Shown piece by piece: positions 1-9,103 of a stretch of DNA of 64,000 bases (position 1 is its first letter; each line of letters starts with the position of its first letter). The notes beneath the pieces are model-generated. The model searched no databases and had not been told where the DNA came from. It saw nothing but the letters and a program-made list of their open reading frames with translations. The DNA comes from Jannaschia maritima (lineage in GTDB: Bacteria > Pseudomonadota > Alphaproteobacteria > Rhodobacterales > Rhodobacteraceae). The DNA lies in assembly GCF_030973515.1 (NCBI RefSeq), contig NZ_JARGZA010000006.1:1-64000 (forward strand), written 5' to 3'. The position numbers and the translations under genes were made by a program.

Positions 1-2
1 GT

Positions 3-326
3 GAGATCCAGGTCGATGGCGACCTCATGGACGCGCTCGGGAAACTCGACGACGGAGACCTGGCCGGCGCCGCCGACGCCATAGCGTATCACGAGCAGGT
101 CGAGGTCGTGCAACCGGTCTACGAACGCCACCGGGACGCGTTCAAGTTCCTCAGCCAGGTCGATGGCACGATTCCCGGCGACCAGACGTCGATACCCGTG
201 TCGTACGAATGCGGGGGCGACACGCCGGTCACCCTGGGCGATCTGGAAATCCGCGAACCGCTGGATCGGGTGAAGTACTATCGTCGCCTGATGGATCGCA
301 TGCGGGAAATAGAGGGCATCAGGTGA
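3..326 (+). CDS. Hypothetical protein, 3' fragment (5' end outside window)
   Basis: The frame is open from the first complete codon of the window to a TGA at 324-326, so the true start lies upstream; the first internal ATG is at 27. About 107 residues are visible. They are soluble, rich in charged residues, with no membrane segment and one cysteine. I do not recognise the family. The stop overlaps the start of the next gene by one base (TGATG), so the two are probably co-transcribed and translationally coupled. Composition is less GC-rich than most of the window, which may mean an accessory origin. Confidence 0.55.
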   Translation, partial: EIQVDGDLMDALGKLDDGDLAGAADAIAYHEQVEVVQPVYERHRDAFKFLSQVDGTIPGDQTSIPVSYECGGDTPVTLGDLEIREPLDRVKYYRRLMDRMREIEGIR

Positions 327-1225
327 TGCTTCCACGCTGCGCCGTCGTCGTTCCCATCCTCGCCGGAGCGGTCGTTCTCAGCCACGCAACTTTCGCCGGG
401 AGCAAGCCTCGAATGGCAACGCAAGACAGACCCATCGTCACGATCGAGGCTCGGGTCCTCGATTCGATGAACCGCTACCTCGACGTCAACGAACTCGACG
501 GGCGGGAGGTCATGACGGGGCTGAACCGGCGCCAGCGGGTGAACGACCCCGAGCATCCCGACGCCTTCATGGAGTTCGTCGTCGCGCCCGCCGATGACGG
601 CGAGACGAGCCACCCGAGCGGCATCGTGCTGAGCTACGACCACCCCGATTGTCCCTTGCTGATCCCCCCTGGCCGACAGCTTTCCCTGACCCACATCGGG
701 CTGTTCATCGATAAGGTCGCCATGACCTTCCCGCTCGAACCGATGACCTGGGACGAGATGCAGGGGGAGTATCGAAGGGTGGTGGCCCAACTTGACCAAG
801 CGGGCTGGGTCCGCAGTTCGGGTCGGCACACCCCCTCGCAAGGGGTGAAGGAGGACATCACCTACGACGACTTCCTCGACAAGACCGGACCCAAATGGGC
901 GGGCGTCGGGTTCTGGGAGCAATGCGACAACCCGGCGATCAAGGCGGAATTCCAGATCAAACACTACAACGGCACCTCGCCCGGGTCGTTCATGCCGCCC
1001 GCCGCATTGTCGGAGCCGCTCGATCCCGGGGCGGAGGACACGTTCCTGTTCCACATCAGCATTGCGGCCGACTACCGAAGCCCCGTCGAGCGCGAGCTGA
1101 CCCGCCTCCGCGATGCCCGCCGGGCCGAGGTCAACGGCCGGACCGACGCGGAGATCCCGCTCTCCGTCTGGCTGGACGACCCCGACTGGCGCCCCGAGGA
1201 CTGGGACGGCATCTACGTCCCCTGA
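326..1225 (+). CDS. Hypothetical exported protein, 299 aa
   Basis: The start is ATG at 326, overlapping the stop of the upstream gene. The frame is open further upstream but there it runs inside the neighbour. Residues 1-24 form a plausible Sec signal peptide (a short basic start, a hydrophobic stretch of V, I, L and A, then a cleavage-like SHATFA-G). The mature part is hydrophilic and mixed alpha/beta, ends in a Trp/Asp-rich tail, and has no repeat or transmembrane helix. I do not recognise a family. Overlap with the preceding gene suggests a two-gene unit of linked function. Confidence 0.6.
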   Translation: MLPRCAVVVPILAGAVVLSHATFAGSKPRMATQDRPIVTIEARVLDSMNRYLDVNELDGREVMTGLNRRQRVNDPEHPDAFMEFVVAPADDGETSHPSGIVLSYDHPDCPLLIPPGRQLSLTHIGLFIDKVAMTFPLEPMTWDEMQGEYRRVVAQLDQAGWVRSSGRHTPSQGVKEDITYDDFLDKTGPKWAGVGFWEQCDNPAIKAEFQIKHYNGTSPGSFMPPAALSEPLDPGAEDTFLFHISIAADYRSPVERELTRLRDARRAEVNGRTDAEIPLSVWLDDPDWRPEDWDGIYVP

Positions 1226-1277
1226 GGCCGGGCGCCGGGGCGGTCCACGACGGTCCGCCGGCTACCCCATCCAGGTC

Positions 1278-1300
1278 ATCGTCGGGCTCGACCCGGCGAT
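1278..1300. repeat. REP-like palindrome (CGGGCTCGACCCG family)
   Basis: Arms at 1278-1286 and 1292-1300 pair around a 5-base loop with one G-T mismatch. It belongs to the short GGGCTYGACCC palindromes scattered through many alphaproteobacterial genomes. Four more relatives lie in this window (near 22751, 32778, 32837 and 42179). It sits in the 360-base gap between the exported protein gene and hemH, where a convergent transcription stop is expected, so it may also act as a terminator. Confidence 0.55.
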
Positions 1301-1530
1301 CCGGCGCGCGGCGCCCCCCGCCGGATCTGGCCGGGTGACCTCGCAGCGTCGCGGATGGGACGCCAGCGGATGCACGGTCGGCGAAGCGCCGGATGCCGCG
1401 AACGGGGCCACCGCAAGACGGTCTGGGCACTGGCCGGGGCCATGCCGAATCACCGTGGCCGGTTCGCTCCTGCACGGAACGCCGGGGCGTTGCATACCGC
1501 ACGCACGCAACACCCCCCGATGTGCCCCTC

Positions 1531-1575
1531 CGTATGCACGGGGGGTGTACGGGGGGTGTACGGGGGGTGCATGCG
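1531..1575 (+). repeat. 45-bp dispersed element with three 11-bp TGTACGGGGGG units, copy 1
   Basis: Three consecutive 11-base units occupy 1535-1567; the first has TGCAC instead of TGTAC. They are bounded by CGTATG on the left and TGCATGCG on the right. The reverse complement of 32623-32667 matches all 45 bases with one difference. Similarity continues left of the core: both copies have a C6 run some 20 bases away that can pair with a G6 run, and a GCACGGAAC motif further out. The rest of 1226-1585 holds no convincing gene; hemH ends at 1586. Confidence 0.75.
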
Positions 1576-1585
1576 ACGATCCGTC

Positions 1586-2674
1586 CTATTCGGCGGCCTG
1601 CGCCACCGCCCGCCGCGGCTCGATCCAGCCCGACAGGTTCTCCACCGCGATGGCCGCGAGCGCATCCATGTGCGTGGCGTCGTCGTTCAGGCAGGGGATA
1701 TAGGTGAACCGCTCGCCGCCCGCCTCCTCGAAGCTCTCCTTGATCTCCTCGTTGATCTCCTCGAGCGTCTCGATGCAGTCGGCGCTGAACGCAGGCGCGA
1801 TCACGGCGATGTTCCTCTTGCCCTCCTCCTCCGCCAGGCGGGCGACCTCCTCGACGGTATAGGGCTTCAGCCATTCCTCCGGGCCGAACTTGGACTGGAA
1901 CGTCGTCACGATCCGCGTCTCGTCCCAGCCCAGCCGCTCGCGCAGCAGGCGCGTCGTCTTCTGGCACTGGCAGTGATACGGATCCCCCTCCAGCAGGTAC
2001 CGCCTGGGCACCCCGTGATAGGAGCAGACAAGGATATCTGGCTTCGGATCCAACGACTTGTACGCCCGCTCGACCGACCGGGCCAGGGCCTCGACGTACC
2101 GCGCGTCGTCCGAATAGGCGGGGACCGTGCGCACCGACGGCTGCCATTTCATCTTCATCAGCACGCGGAAGAACTGGTCGCAGGCCGTGGCCGAGGTGGC
2201 CCCCGCATATTGCGGATAGAGGGGGAAGAACACGATCCGGTCGCAGCCCGCGGCCTTCATCTGCTCGACCTTCGACCGGGTCGACGGGTTGCCGTACCGC
2301 ATGGCGTAGTCGACCACCACGTCGTCCCCGAACATCGTCCGCATCCGCGCCGCCATCTCGGCGGTCTGGGCCTTCGTGATGGTCGCCAGGGGGGATTCGC
2401 CCTGCGCCTCGTTCCAGATCGACTTGTACGCCGATCCCGACGAGAACGGCCGCTTCGTCAGGATGATGCCCTGCAACAGGGGCTGCCACAGCCAGGGGGA
2501 GTAATCGATCACCCGCCGGTCCGACAGGAACTCGTTCAGGTAGCGGCGCATCGAGCGGTAGTCGTAGCCGTCCGGCGTGCCCAGGTTCGCCAGCAGCAGG
2601 CCGATCCGGCCCATGCGCAGGTTGGGATGGTCGCGCGGCGCGTGCGGCAATGGCGTGAACTCGTCGTGCTTCAT
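1586..2674 (-). CDS. hemH: Ferrochelatase HemH
   Basis: This enzyme inserts Fe(II) into protoporphyrin IX, the last step of protoheme synthesis, at the cytoplasmic membrane face. The 362-residue product has the family landmarks: LLANLGTPDG near residue 27, FFPLYPQYAGAT at 149-160, CSYHGVPRRY with the metal-binding His at about 220, and the conserved Glu in SADCIETLEEINEE near 302. Length is normal. The gene begins two bases after the stop of the upstream NDUFAF5-like methyltransferase, so the pair is an operon read leftwards. Confidence 0.96.
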   Translation of the reverse strand: MKHDEFTPLPHAPRDHPNLRMGRIGLLLANLGTPDGYDYRSMRRYLNEFLSDRRVIDYSPWLWQPLLQGIILTKRPFSSGSAYKSIWNEAQGESPLATITKAQTAEMAARMRTMFGDDVVVDYAMRYGNPSTRSKVEQMKAAGCDRIVFFPLYPQYAGATSATACDQFFRVLMKMKWQPSVRTVPAYSDDARYVEALARSVERAYKSLDPKPDILVCSYHGVPRRYLLEGDPYHCQCQKTTRLLRERLGWDETRIVTTFQSKFGPEEWLKPYTVEEVARLAEEEGKRNIAVIAPAFSADCIETLEEINEEIKESFEEAGGERFTYIPCLNDDATHMDALAAIAVENLSGWIEPRRAVAQAAE

Positions 2675-2676
2675 CT

Positions 2677-3483
2677 CTATCCCCGTCGTTCCTGCGTCCC
2701 CAGCGCGTCCGCCAGCCGGGTCGTCGCCGATCCGGGCCGCAGCGCCTTCGGCTGCGTCTCCGACGGCGCCCAGCCGGTCAGGAACACGGTCTGGAACGTT
2801 GCCCGGACCCCGTCCCCGTCGGCATAAGCGTCGTCATAGAGCCTGGCCGCCCGCGCGAACAGGTCGCGTGGCACCGTGCCGCGATGGCGGGCGGCCAGGG
2901 CGTTGGTCTCGCCCATGGCGCGCAGGTCGCAGATCAGATGGAACAGGTCGCGGTACCGCACCGTCTGGTCCGTCACGTCCGCCACCGGCAGGGCCAGGCC
3001 CGCACGCTGCAGCAGGGCGCCCAGGTCGCGCACCTCGCCCATGGGGGCCACGCGGGGGGACAGGCCGCCCGCGACCTCCACCTCCGCCTGCCCGAGGGCG
3101 GCGCGCAGCTCGGCCAAGGTGTCCCCGCCCAGGCAGCAGGCCAGCAGCAACCCGTCGGGGCGAAGCGCGCGGCGGCACTGCACCAGTTGCCCCACCGGGT
3201 CGTCCGCCCAGTGGAGCGCCATGAAGTGGACCACCAAGTCGTGCGCGCCGACCCCCAGCGCCAGCACGTCGTCGTCCGGCACGACGGTCGCGCCGGGCAG
3301 CACGGTGGTGGCGCGGTCCGGGAAGCCGGTCACCAGGGCCGGATCCGTAAACGATCTGTTAACGTCCCGCAGCCTTTCGCCCACCTCCGCGGCTGCGGCA
3401 TCGTGCAGGAACCACGCATCGTCCATCGCCCGCGCGCGGGCGCGGTGGTGGATCAGAGCGGTGCGGTCGGTCAAAGGGGCCAT
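2677..3483 (-). CDS. SAM-dependent methyltransferase-fold protein, NDUFAF5/BioC-like
   Basis: The protein (268 aa from ATG 3483) resembles the NDUFAF5 group: an HFMALHWADDPVG segment, then RRALRPDGLLLACCLGGDTLAELR, as in the complex I assembly factor. In mitochondria NDUFAF5 hydroxylates an arginine of a complex I subunit; the bacterial role is not established. The glycine-rich SAM loop near residues 50-75 is weak here. A longer start at 3510 would overlap the divergent comF gene, so 3483 is preferred. It is co-transcribed with hemH. A biotin-type O-methyltransferase is the alternative. Confidence 0.75.
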   Translation of the reverse strand: MAPLTDRTALIHHRARARAMDDAWFLHDAAAAEVGERLRDVNRSFTDPALVTGFPDRATTVLPGATVVPDDDVLALGVGAHDLVVHFMALHWADDPVGQLVQCRRALRPDGLLLACCLGGDTLAELRAALGQAEVEVAGGLSPRVAPMGEVRDLGALLQRAGLALPVADVTDQTVRYRDLFHLICDLRAMGETNALAARHRGTVPRDLFARAARLYDDAYADGDGVRATFQTVFLTGWAPSETQPKALRPGSATTRLADALGTQERRG

Positions 3484-3499
3484 CCGCCGGAGGTAGGCG

Positions 3500-4261
3500 A
3501 TGACGCACACGATTCAAAGCCTGTCCCGCCTGGCCTGGCGCGGCGCGGTCGACGCGCTCTATCCCCATGCCTGCGCGACCTGCGACGCGGCGGTGACCGA
3601 ACCGGGCCTGTGCCCCGCCTGCTGGCGCGACATGCCGTTCGGGCGCGGCGACGTCTGCCCCGTCTGCGCCACCCCGCAGGCGGGGGCCATCGACGGCCCC
3701 TGCGACGCCTGCCGCGCATCGCCCCCGCCCTGGGACGACGGCGTCGCGGCCCTGCGCTACGAAGGCGCGGGGCGGGGCTTCGCGCTGGCGTTGAAGCACG
3801 CCGACCGCACCCGTCATGCGCCACTGGCCGCGGACTGGCTGGCCCGGCGGCTGCGGGGCACGGCCGGGCCCGGCACGCTGGTCGTGCCCGTGCCGCTGCA
3901 CCCCCTGCGCCTGCTGACCCGCCGCTACAACCAGTCGGCCGAGATCGGGCGCCACCTCGCCCGCCTGTGCGGGGCGGACCACGCGCCCCGGACCCTGGTC
4001 CGCACGCGCCGCACCGCGCCGCAGGACCACCGCACCCGCGCCGACCGCTTCGCCAACCAGGCCGGGGCCTTCCGGGCGGCGGTGGGGGTGGAAGGGCGCC
4101 ACGTGGTCCTGGTCGACGACGTGATGGCGTCGGGCGCCACGATGCACCACTGCGCCTTGGCGCTCCGCCAGGCGGGCGCCACGCGCATCACGGTCGCCGC
4201 GCTGGCCCGCGTTGCGTCGGACCGGGCCGGGGCTATAACCTCCCCACATCCAACCAGCTGA
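3500..4261 (+). CDS. comF: ComF family phosphoribosyltransferase-like protein
   Basis: ComF proteins combine zinc-ribbon modules with a type I phosphoribosyltransferase fold and assist DNA uptake or recombination at the cytoplasmic side. Four CxxC pairs lie at residues 25/28, 38/41, 53/56 and 68/71. The RRYNQSAEIG segment and the PRPP loop VVLVDDVMASGATM (about 207-220) are characteristic. The length (253 aa) is standard. It is divergent from the methyltransferase gene with a 16-base gap, and grxC follows 11 bases downstream. Confidence 0.9.
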   Translation: MTHTIQSLSRLAWRGAVDALYPHACATCDAAVTEPGLCPACWRDMPFGRGDVCPVCATPQAGAIDGPCDACRASPPPWDDGVAALRYEGAGRGFALALKHADRTRHAPLAADWLARRLRGTAGPGTLVVPVPLHPLRLLTRRYNQSAEIGRHLARLCGADHAPRTLVRTRRTAPQDHRTRADRFANQAGAFRAAVGVEGRHVVLVDDVMASGATMHHCALALRQAGATRITVAALARVASDRAGAITSPHPTS

Positions 4262-4272
4262 AGGGCACCGCG

Positions 4273-4530
4273 ATGAAGCCGGTCACGATCTACACGCAGC
4301 CCTTGTGCGGGTTCTGCACCGCCGCCCTGCGCCTGCTGTCCCAGAAGGGTGCCCCCGTGACCGAGATCGACGTCGCCGCCACCCCCGGCGCGCGCGGCGA
4401 GATGGTGCAGAAGGCCGGCGGCGCGCGCACCACGCCGCAGATCTTCGTGGGCGACACCCATGTCGGCGGCTGCGACGACCTTTATGCCCTCGACCGCGCG
4501 GGCAAGCTGGATCCGCTGCTGGCGGCGTGA
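4273..4530 (+). CDS. grxC: Glutaredoxin 3
   Basis: An 85-residue class I glutaredoxin that reduces disulfides and glutathionylated proteins with GSH in the cytoplasm. The active site is CGFC at residues 12-15 (usually CPYC, so the proline is replaced by glycine). The cis-Pro loop is TTPQIFVG (about 53-60) and the GSH-binding segment is GGCDDL. ATG at 4273 lies 11 bases after comF, preceded by AAGGG. The comF-grxC order is common in Rhodobacteraceae. Confidence 0.93.
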   Translation: MKPVTIYTQPLCGFCTAALRLLSQKGAPVTEIDVAATPGARGEMVQKAGGARTTPQIFVGDTHVGGCDDLYALDRAGKLDPLLAA

Positions 4531-4537
4531 CCCCGGT

Positions 4538-4987
4538 TTGACCGCCCCCGACGAGGAAGGCCTAGCGGTCGCACTCTTCTCCGAGATGCTGACGGCGGAC
4601 CACCTGGCCCGCGCGCGCCTGTCCCGCGCCTTGCCCAAGGGCATGGAGCTCAGCCACTTCGTGCTGCTGAACTACCTGGCCCAGCACCCGGAGGAACGGA
4701 CCCCGGCCGAACTGGCGCGGCTGTTCCACCTGACCCGCGGGGCCATGACGAACACGCTGAACCGCCTGCAATGGGCGGGCCACGTCCACATCCGCCCCGA
4801 CTGGGAGGACGCGCGCCGCAAGCGGGTGGCGATCAGTCCCGCGGGCCAAGCCGCGCGCGAGGCCGCGCTGGCGGCGATCCGCCCCATCATGACCCAGGCC
4901 GTCCACGACATCGGCGCGGCCCGCACCCGCGCCGCGATCCCCGTGCTGCGCGCCTTGCGGGAGCGGTTCGCGGGGGGCGAGGGCTAG
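4538..4987 (+). CDS. MarR family transcriptional regulator
   Basis: This is a winged-helix dimeric regulator. The core LARLFHLTRGAMTNTLNRLQWAGHVHI followed by DWEDARRKRVAISPAG is the MarR recognition helix and wing. No ATG gives a full-length N-terminal helix without entering grxC: the TTG at 4538, eight bases after the grxC stop, gives 149 residues, normal for the family, whereas ATG 4586 would remove the first helix. The ligand is unknown. Proximity to grxC makes an oxidative or electrophile stress role possible, but that is inference. Confidence 0.85.
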   Translation: MTAPDEEGLAVALFSEMLTADHLARARLSRALPKGMELSHFVLLNYLAQHPEERTPAELARLFHLTRGAMTNTLNRLQWAGHVHIRPDWEDARRKRVAISPAGQAAREAALAAIRPIMTQAVHDIGAARTRAAIPVLRALRERFAGGEG

Positions 4988-5006
4988 GGCCGCGCCGCCC
5001 GACCCG

Positions 5007-5711
5007 TCAGTCCCGCCGCCGCACCATCAACTGCGCGCCGTCCTTTCGCGTCTCCAGCCGCTTGATGTCGCTGACCAGTTCGCTGAGCTTTCGCTTGCCA
5101 TAGGTCCGGGTGTCGAAATCCGGCGCCTCCGCCATGATCTGGCTGCCCAGCGCGCCCAGCGAATGCCAGTCGTCGTCCTGCTGGTCCATCCGATCCATGG
5201 CGCGGATGATCAGCGGCAGCGCGTCCTGCGGCTTGCGCTTGTCGGTGCCCCCGCGTTCGGCCGGCTCGTCGATCAGGTTCTCGATCAGGATGAAGCGGTT
5301 GCACACGTTGCGCAGCGATTCGGGGGCCTTGCCCTCGCCGATGCCCACGACCTCCAGCCCGTCCTCACGGATGCGGCTGGCCAGGCGCGTGAAATCGCTG
5401 TCGCTGCTGACCAACACGAAGCCGTCGAACCGGTCCTGGTGCAGGATGTCCATGGCATCGATCACCAGCCCGATGTCGCTGGCGTTCTTGCCCTTCGTGT
5501 TCGCCGTCTCCTGATGGGCCACCAACCCGAGCGCGTGGACCTTGTCGGCCCATTGCTTCAGGCGGTCGGACGACCAGTCGCCGTACACGCGGCGCAGGCC
5601 CGGCTCGCCCAGGCCCGTGATCTCCTTCAGGATGGCCTCCGCGAACTTGGCGGGGATGTTGTCGGCGTCAATCAGGACGGCCAGCAGGGGACGGTCGCGG
5701 CGGTTGGGCAT
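5007..5711 (-). CDS. NYN (PIN-like) RNase-fold protein with C-terminal OST-HTH/LOTUS domain
   Basis: Residues 8-150 form a NYN domain: LLAVLIDADNIP (first acidic cluster), KNASDIGLVIDAMDIL, and FVLVSSDSDFTRLASRIREDG. The aspartates are those expected to bind metal in PIN-like nucleases. A C-terminal region (about 165-230) with SLGALGSQI and RTYGKRKLSELV looks like the OST-HTH (LOTUS) RNA-binding module. The start at 5711 is chosen for a GGAG about nine bases upstream; the longer frame to 5768 has a proline-rich, non-conserved extension. It lies 60 bases downstream of the DHH phosphoesterase gene on the same strand. Confidence 0.88.
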   Translation of the reverse strand: MPNRRDRPLLAVLIDADNIPAKFAEAILKEITGLGEPGLRRVYGDWSSDRLKQWADKVHALGLVAHQETANTKGKNASDIGLVIDAMDILHQDRFDGFVLVSSDSDFTRLASRIREDGLEVVGIGEGKAPESLRNVCNRFILIENLIDEPAERGGTDKRKPQDALPLIIRAMDRMDQQDDDWHSLGALGSQIMAEAPDFDTRTYGKRKLSELVSDIKRLETRKDGAQLMVRRRD

Positions 5712-5771
5712 CGTGGGCTCCGGCAGGGTGTCCCCTCCCCCTACCGGCGGGGGCGGGGATCGTTCCACCCC

Positions 5772-6797
5772 TCAGGCCCGCATTTCGGGTCCGAAGCCCA
5801 GATCGTTCATCAGCGCGTTCCACGGCTCGTGCTCCAGCGTGCCGCCCGCGGCCTGCCGGTGGCCGTTGCCGTAATGCGCCGGATCGGCCCCGACGGGCCT
5901 GTGGCGGGCCAGCAGGTCGACGATGTCCCGGTCCTTCGGCGCGCGACCCGAGAACGAGACGCGGCCCGGCAGGTATCCGAAGTTGGCGCAGAACACGATC
6001 GCCCCGCGCAGGCGGCCGACCCAGGACTGCGCCGTCAGGGGGTGGACCTGGCAGGGGCTGTCGATCCGCACGATCGCCACGTCCGAGCCGTACCGCGAAC
6101 CGAAGCGCGGCGGCGCGCGGCGAGCCGCCGCGGTGGCGGCCTTCACCTCCTCGCGCGCGGCCTCGCACTCCGCCAGGCCGGGCAGATCGCCGGACAGGGC
6201 GTGGGCCGGGTCTTCGGCGGCCCGCAGCAGGGCCAGGGCGGGCGACGCGTCCCCCGACGCGGCCCGACGCGGTGCGTTCACCAGCGAGGTCAGCTCGCGC
6301 AGGCGACCCGCGCCCCACCGCTTCTTGGCGGGCGCGACCTCCAGATGGCCGCCCTTGTCGCCGTAATCCCCCATGCAGCCCAGCGCGGCCAGCCAGCCCC
6401 GGTCCTCCGGCGCGCCCAAGGCGTACCATGCCAGCAGCGACGTGGACGGCACCGGGTCCAGCGCCTCGCCGTGGATCACGGTCGCGCCTTCGGGCGTGCC
6501 CGTCGGCACGTGGTGGTCGATCACGCACAGACGCCGACCCAGCGTCCGCCCGCGCATCCCCAAATCCGCCACGATCACCGCCTCCTCGGCGACCTCCGCC
6601 GCGACGGGATCGGTCCACGCATTCGCCCCCCGCCCCACCAAGCGCACCGGCCGGCCCAGGGCATCGGCCAGCAGGGCGGCCGACGACAATCCGTCGGCGT
6701 CCACGTCCGACAGGATCCGGTCCGGCGGACCATCGGCCAGGAAGGCGTCCAGGCGGGTCCGGGCGTCGGCGGCGAAGGCGGGGTGCGTGATCTCCAT
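5772..6797 (-). CDS. DHH family phosphoesterase
   Basis: The 341-residue protein has the N-terminal DHH motifs SDVDADGLSSAALL (about 29-42) and CVIDHHVPTG, and a C-terminal DHHA1-like YGNGHRQAAGG (GGGHxxAxG class) near residue 315. Such proteins hydrolyse phosphodiesters of nanoRNA, single-stranded DNA or cyclic dinucleotides with two Mn ions. RecJ itself is far longer, so this is a short DHH-DHHA1 relative of unknown substrate. The ATG at 6797 is 84 bases from the divergent uvsE start. Confidence 0.88.
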   Translation of the reverse strand: MEITHPAFAADARTRLDAFLADGPPDRILSDVDADGLSSAALLADALGRPVRLVGRGANAWTDPVAAEVAEEAVIVADLGMRGRTLGRRLCVIDHHVPTGTPEGATVIHGEALDPVPSTSLLAWYALGAPEDRGWLAALGCMGDYGDKGGHLEVAPAKKRWGAGRLRELTSLVNAPRRAASGDASPALALLRAAEDPAHALSGDLPGLAECEAAREEVKAATAAARRAPPRFGSRYGSDVAIVRIDSPCQVHPLTAQSWVGRLRGAIVFCANFGYLPGRVSFSGRAPKDRDIVDLLARHRPVGADPAHYGNGHRQAAGGTLEHEPWNALMNDLGFGPEMRA

Positions 6798-6881
6798 GCG
6801 GGGGCAACCGGCGACGTCGCGCGACGTTCCGTCCGCGCCGTTGGTGGGAACGAAACCACCCCCGTCGGCCGTTGCCCCGGT

Positions 6882-7895
6882 ATGACCACGCCCGACACAT
6901 CCCCCCTGCGCCTGGGCTTCCCCGTCAAGGTCACGGCGCGCCCCGACCTGAAGTCCAACGACACGCGCCGCTGGAAGAACGACCCGCACCTGTCGGTGTC
7001 GCTCGACTACATGGACGCGATCCTGGACCACTGCGCCGCGCGGGGCATCCGCATGTACCGCATGTCGTCGGACCTGGCCCCCTATGCCACCCATCCCGAC
7101 ATGCCGCAGTTCCATTCCATGGTGGAGGACAGCGCCGACCGCCTGGCCGAGATCGGGGCGAAGGCGCGGGCGCTGGACGTGCGGCTGTCGTTCCACCCGT
7201 CCCAGTTCGTGCTGCTGAACGCCCCCGATCCGGACCTGGTGGCGAAGTCCGTCAAGGACCTGGCGTCGCAGGCGCGGATGCTGGACCTGATGGGGTGCGG
7301 CCCGGAATCGGTCCTGGTGACGCATGTGGGTGGCGTCTACGACGACAAGACCGCCGCCCGCGAACGGTGGTGTGCCGCGTGGGACGGTCTGCCCCCTCAC
7401 GTCCGCCGACGACTGGTGCTGGAGAACGACGACCTGCGCTTCTCCGCGACCGACACGCTGTGGATCAGCGAGCGGACCGGCGTGTCGCTGATCTTCGACC
7501 ACCAGCACTGGTGGTGCCTGCATGAGCCGGAGGAGGATCTGATCCCCACCTTCGCCGCCTGCCTGGCGACCTGGGCCGACGGCGTGCGGCCCAAGATGCA
7601 CTTCTCGTCGCCCCGGACTGAGATGCGCACCATCACGCGCAAGGACCGCAAGACCGGCAAGCCGGTCGTCACGACCGCGCCTCCGATCTGGACGGGGCAT
7701 GCCGACTACATCCAGCCGTTCGAGTTCATCCGTTTCATGCGCGACGCCGAGGATCTGACCTTCGACGTGATGCTGGAGGCCAAGATGAAGGACGCCGCCC
7801 TGGAACGCCTGCGGCTGGACCTGGCCCGCTACGCCCCCGACGTAGCGGCGCGGTTCGGGTTGGAGTCGGCGGAGGCGCGGGTGGCGGCGGAGTAG
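6882..7895 (+). CDS. uvsE: UV DNA damage endonuclease UvsE/UvdE
   Basis: A TIM-barrel, metal-dependent endonuclease that nicks DNA 5' of cyclobutane dimers, 6-4 photoproducts and abasic sites. The sequence follows the family closely: LGFPVKVTARPDLKSNDTRR at the start, GIRMYRMSSDLAPY, LSFHPSQFVLLN, LENDD, IFDHQHWW and KMHFSSPRTEMR, containing the His/Glu/Asp metal ligands. Length (337 aa) is typical. It is divergent from the DHH phosphoesterase gene, and only one base separates its stop from that of the convergent formaldehyde dehydrogenase gene. Confidence 0.95.
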   Translation: MTTPDTSPLRLGFPVKVTARPDLKSNDTRRWKNDPHLSVSLDYMDAILDHCAARGIRMYRMSSDLAPYATHPDMPQFHSMVEDSADRLAEIGAKARALDVRLSFHPSQFVLLNAPDPDLVAKSVKDLASQARMLDLMGCGPESVLVTHVGGVYDDKTAARERWCAAWDGLPPHVRRRLVLENDDLRFSATDTLWISERTGVSLIFDHQHWWCLHEPEEDLIPTFAACLATWADGVRPKMHFSSPRTEMRTITRKDRKTGKPVVTTAPPIWTGHADYIQPFEFIRFMRDAEDLTFDVMLEAKMKDAALERLRLDLARYAPDVAARFGLESAEARVAAE

Positions 7896-7896
7896 G

Positions 7897-9009
<1,113 letters not shown>

Positions 9010-9103
9010 GGTGATGTCCTCCCGGTTGTGGGGAAGGGGTGCCCGCGAGGGTTCGGGATTGCAAGGGTCGGGACGCCTCGGCGCCGGGCGGGGGCGGAGC
9101 GCG

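Noticed and set aside
1535-1567. CRISPR-like tandem repeat
   Set aside because: Units are 11 bases with no spacers; there are no cas genes.
1131-2489. 452-codon minus-strand frame across the hemH gap
   Set aside because: It lies in another frame of hemH and its translation has no family features; ferrochelatase explains the region.
9010-9103. Formaldehyde-responsive regulator site between adhC and the iron alcohol dehydrogenase gene
   Set aside because: Only GC-rich sequence without palindromes was seen, and no frmR gene is present in the window.
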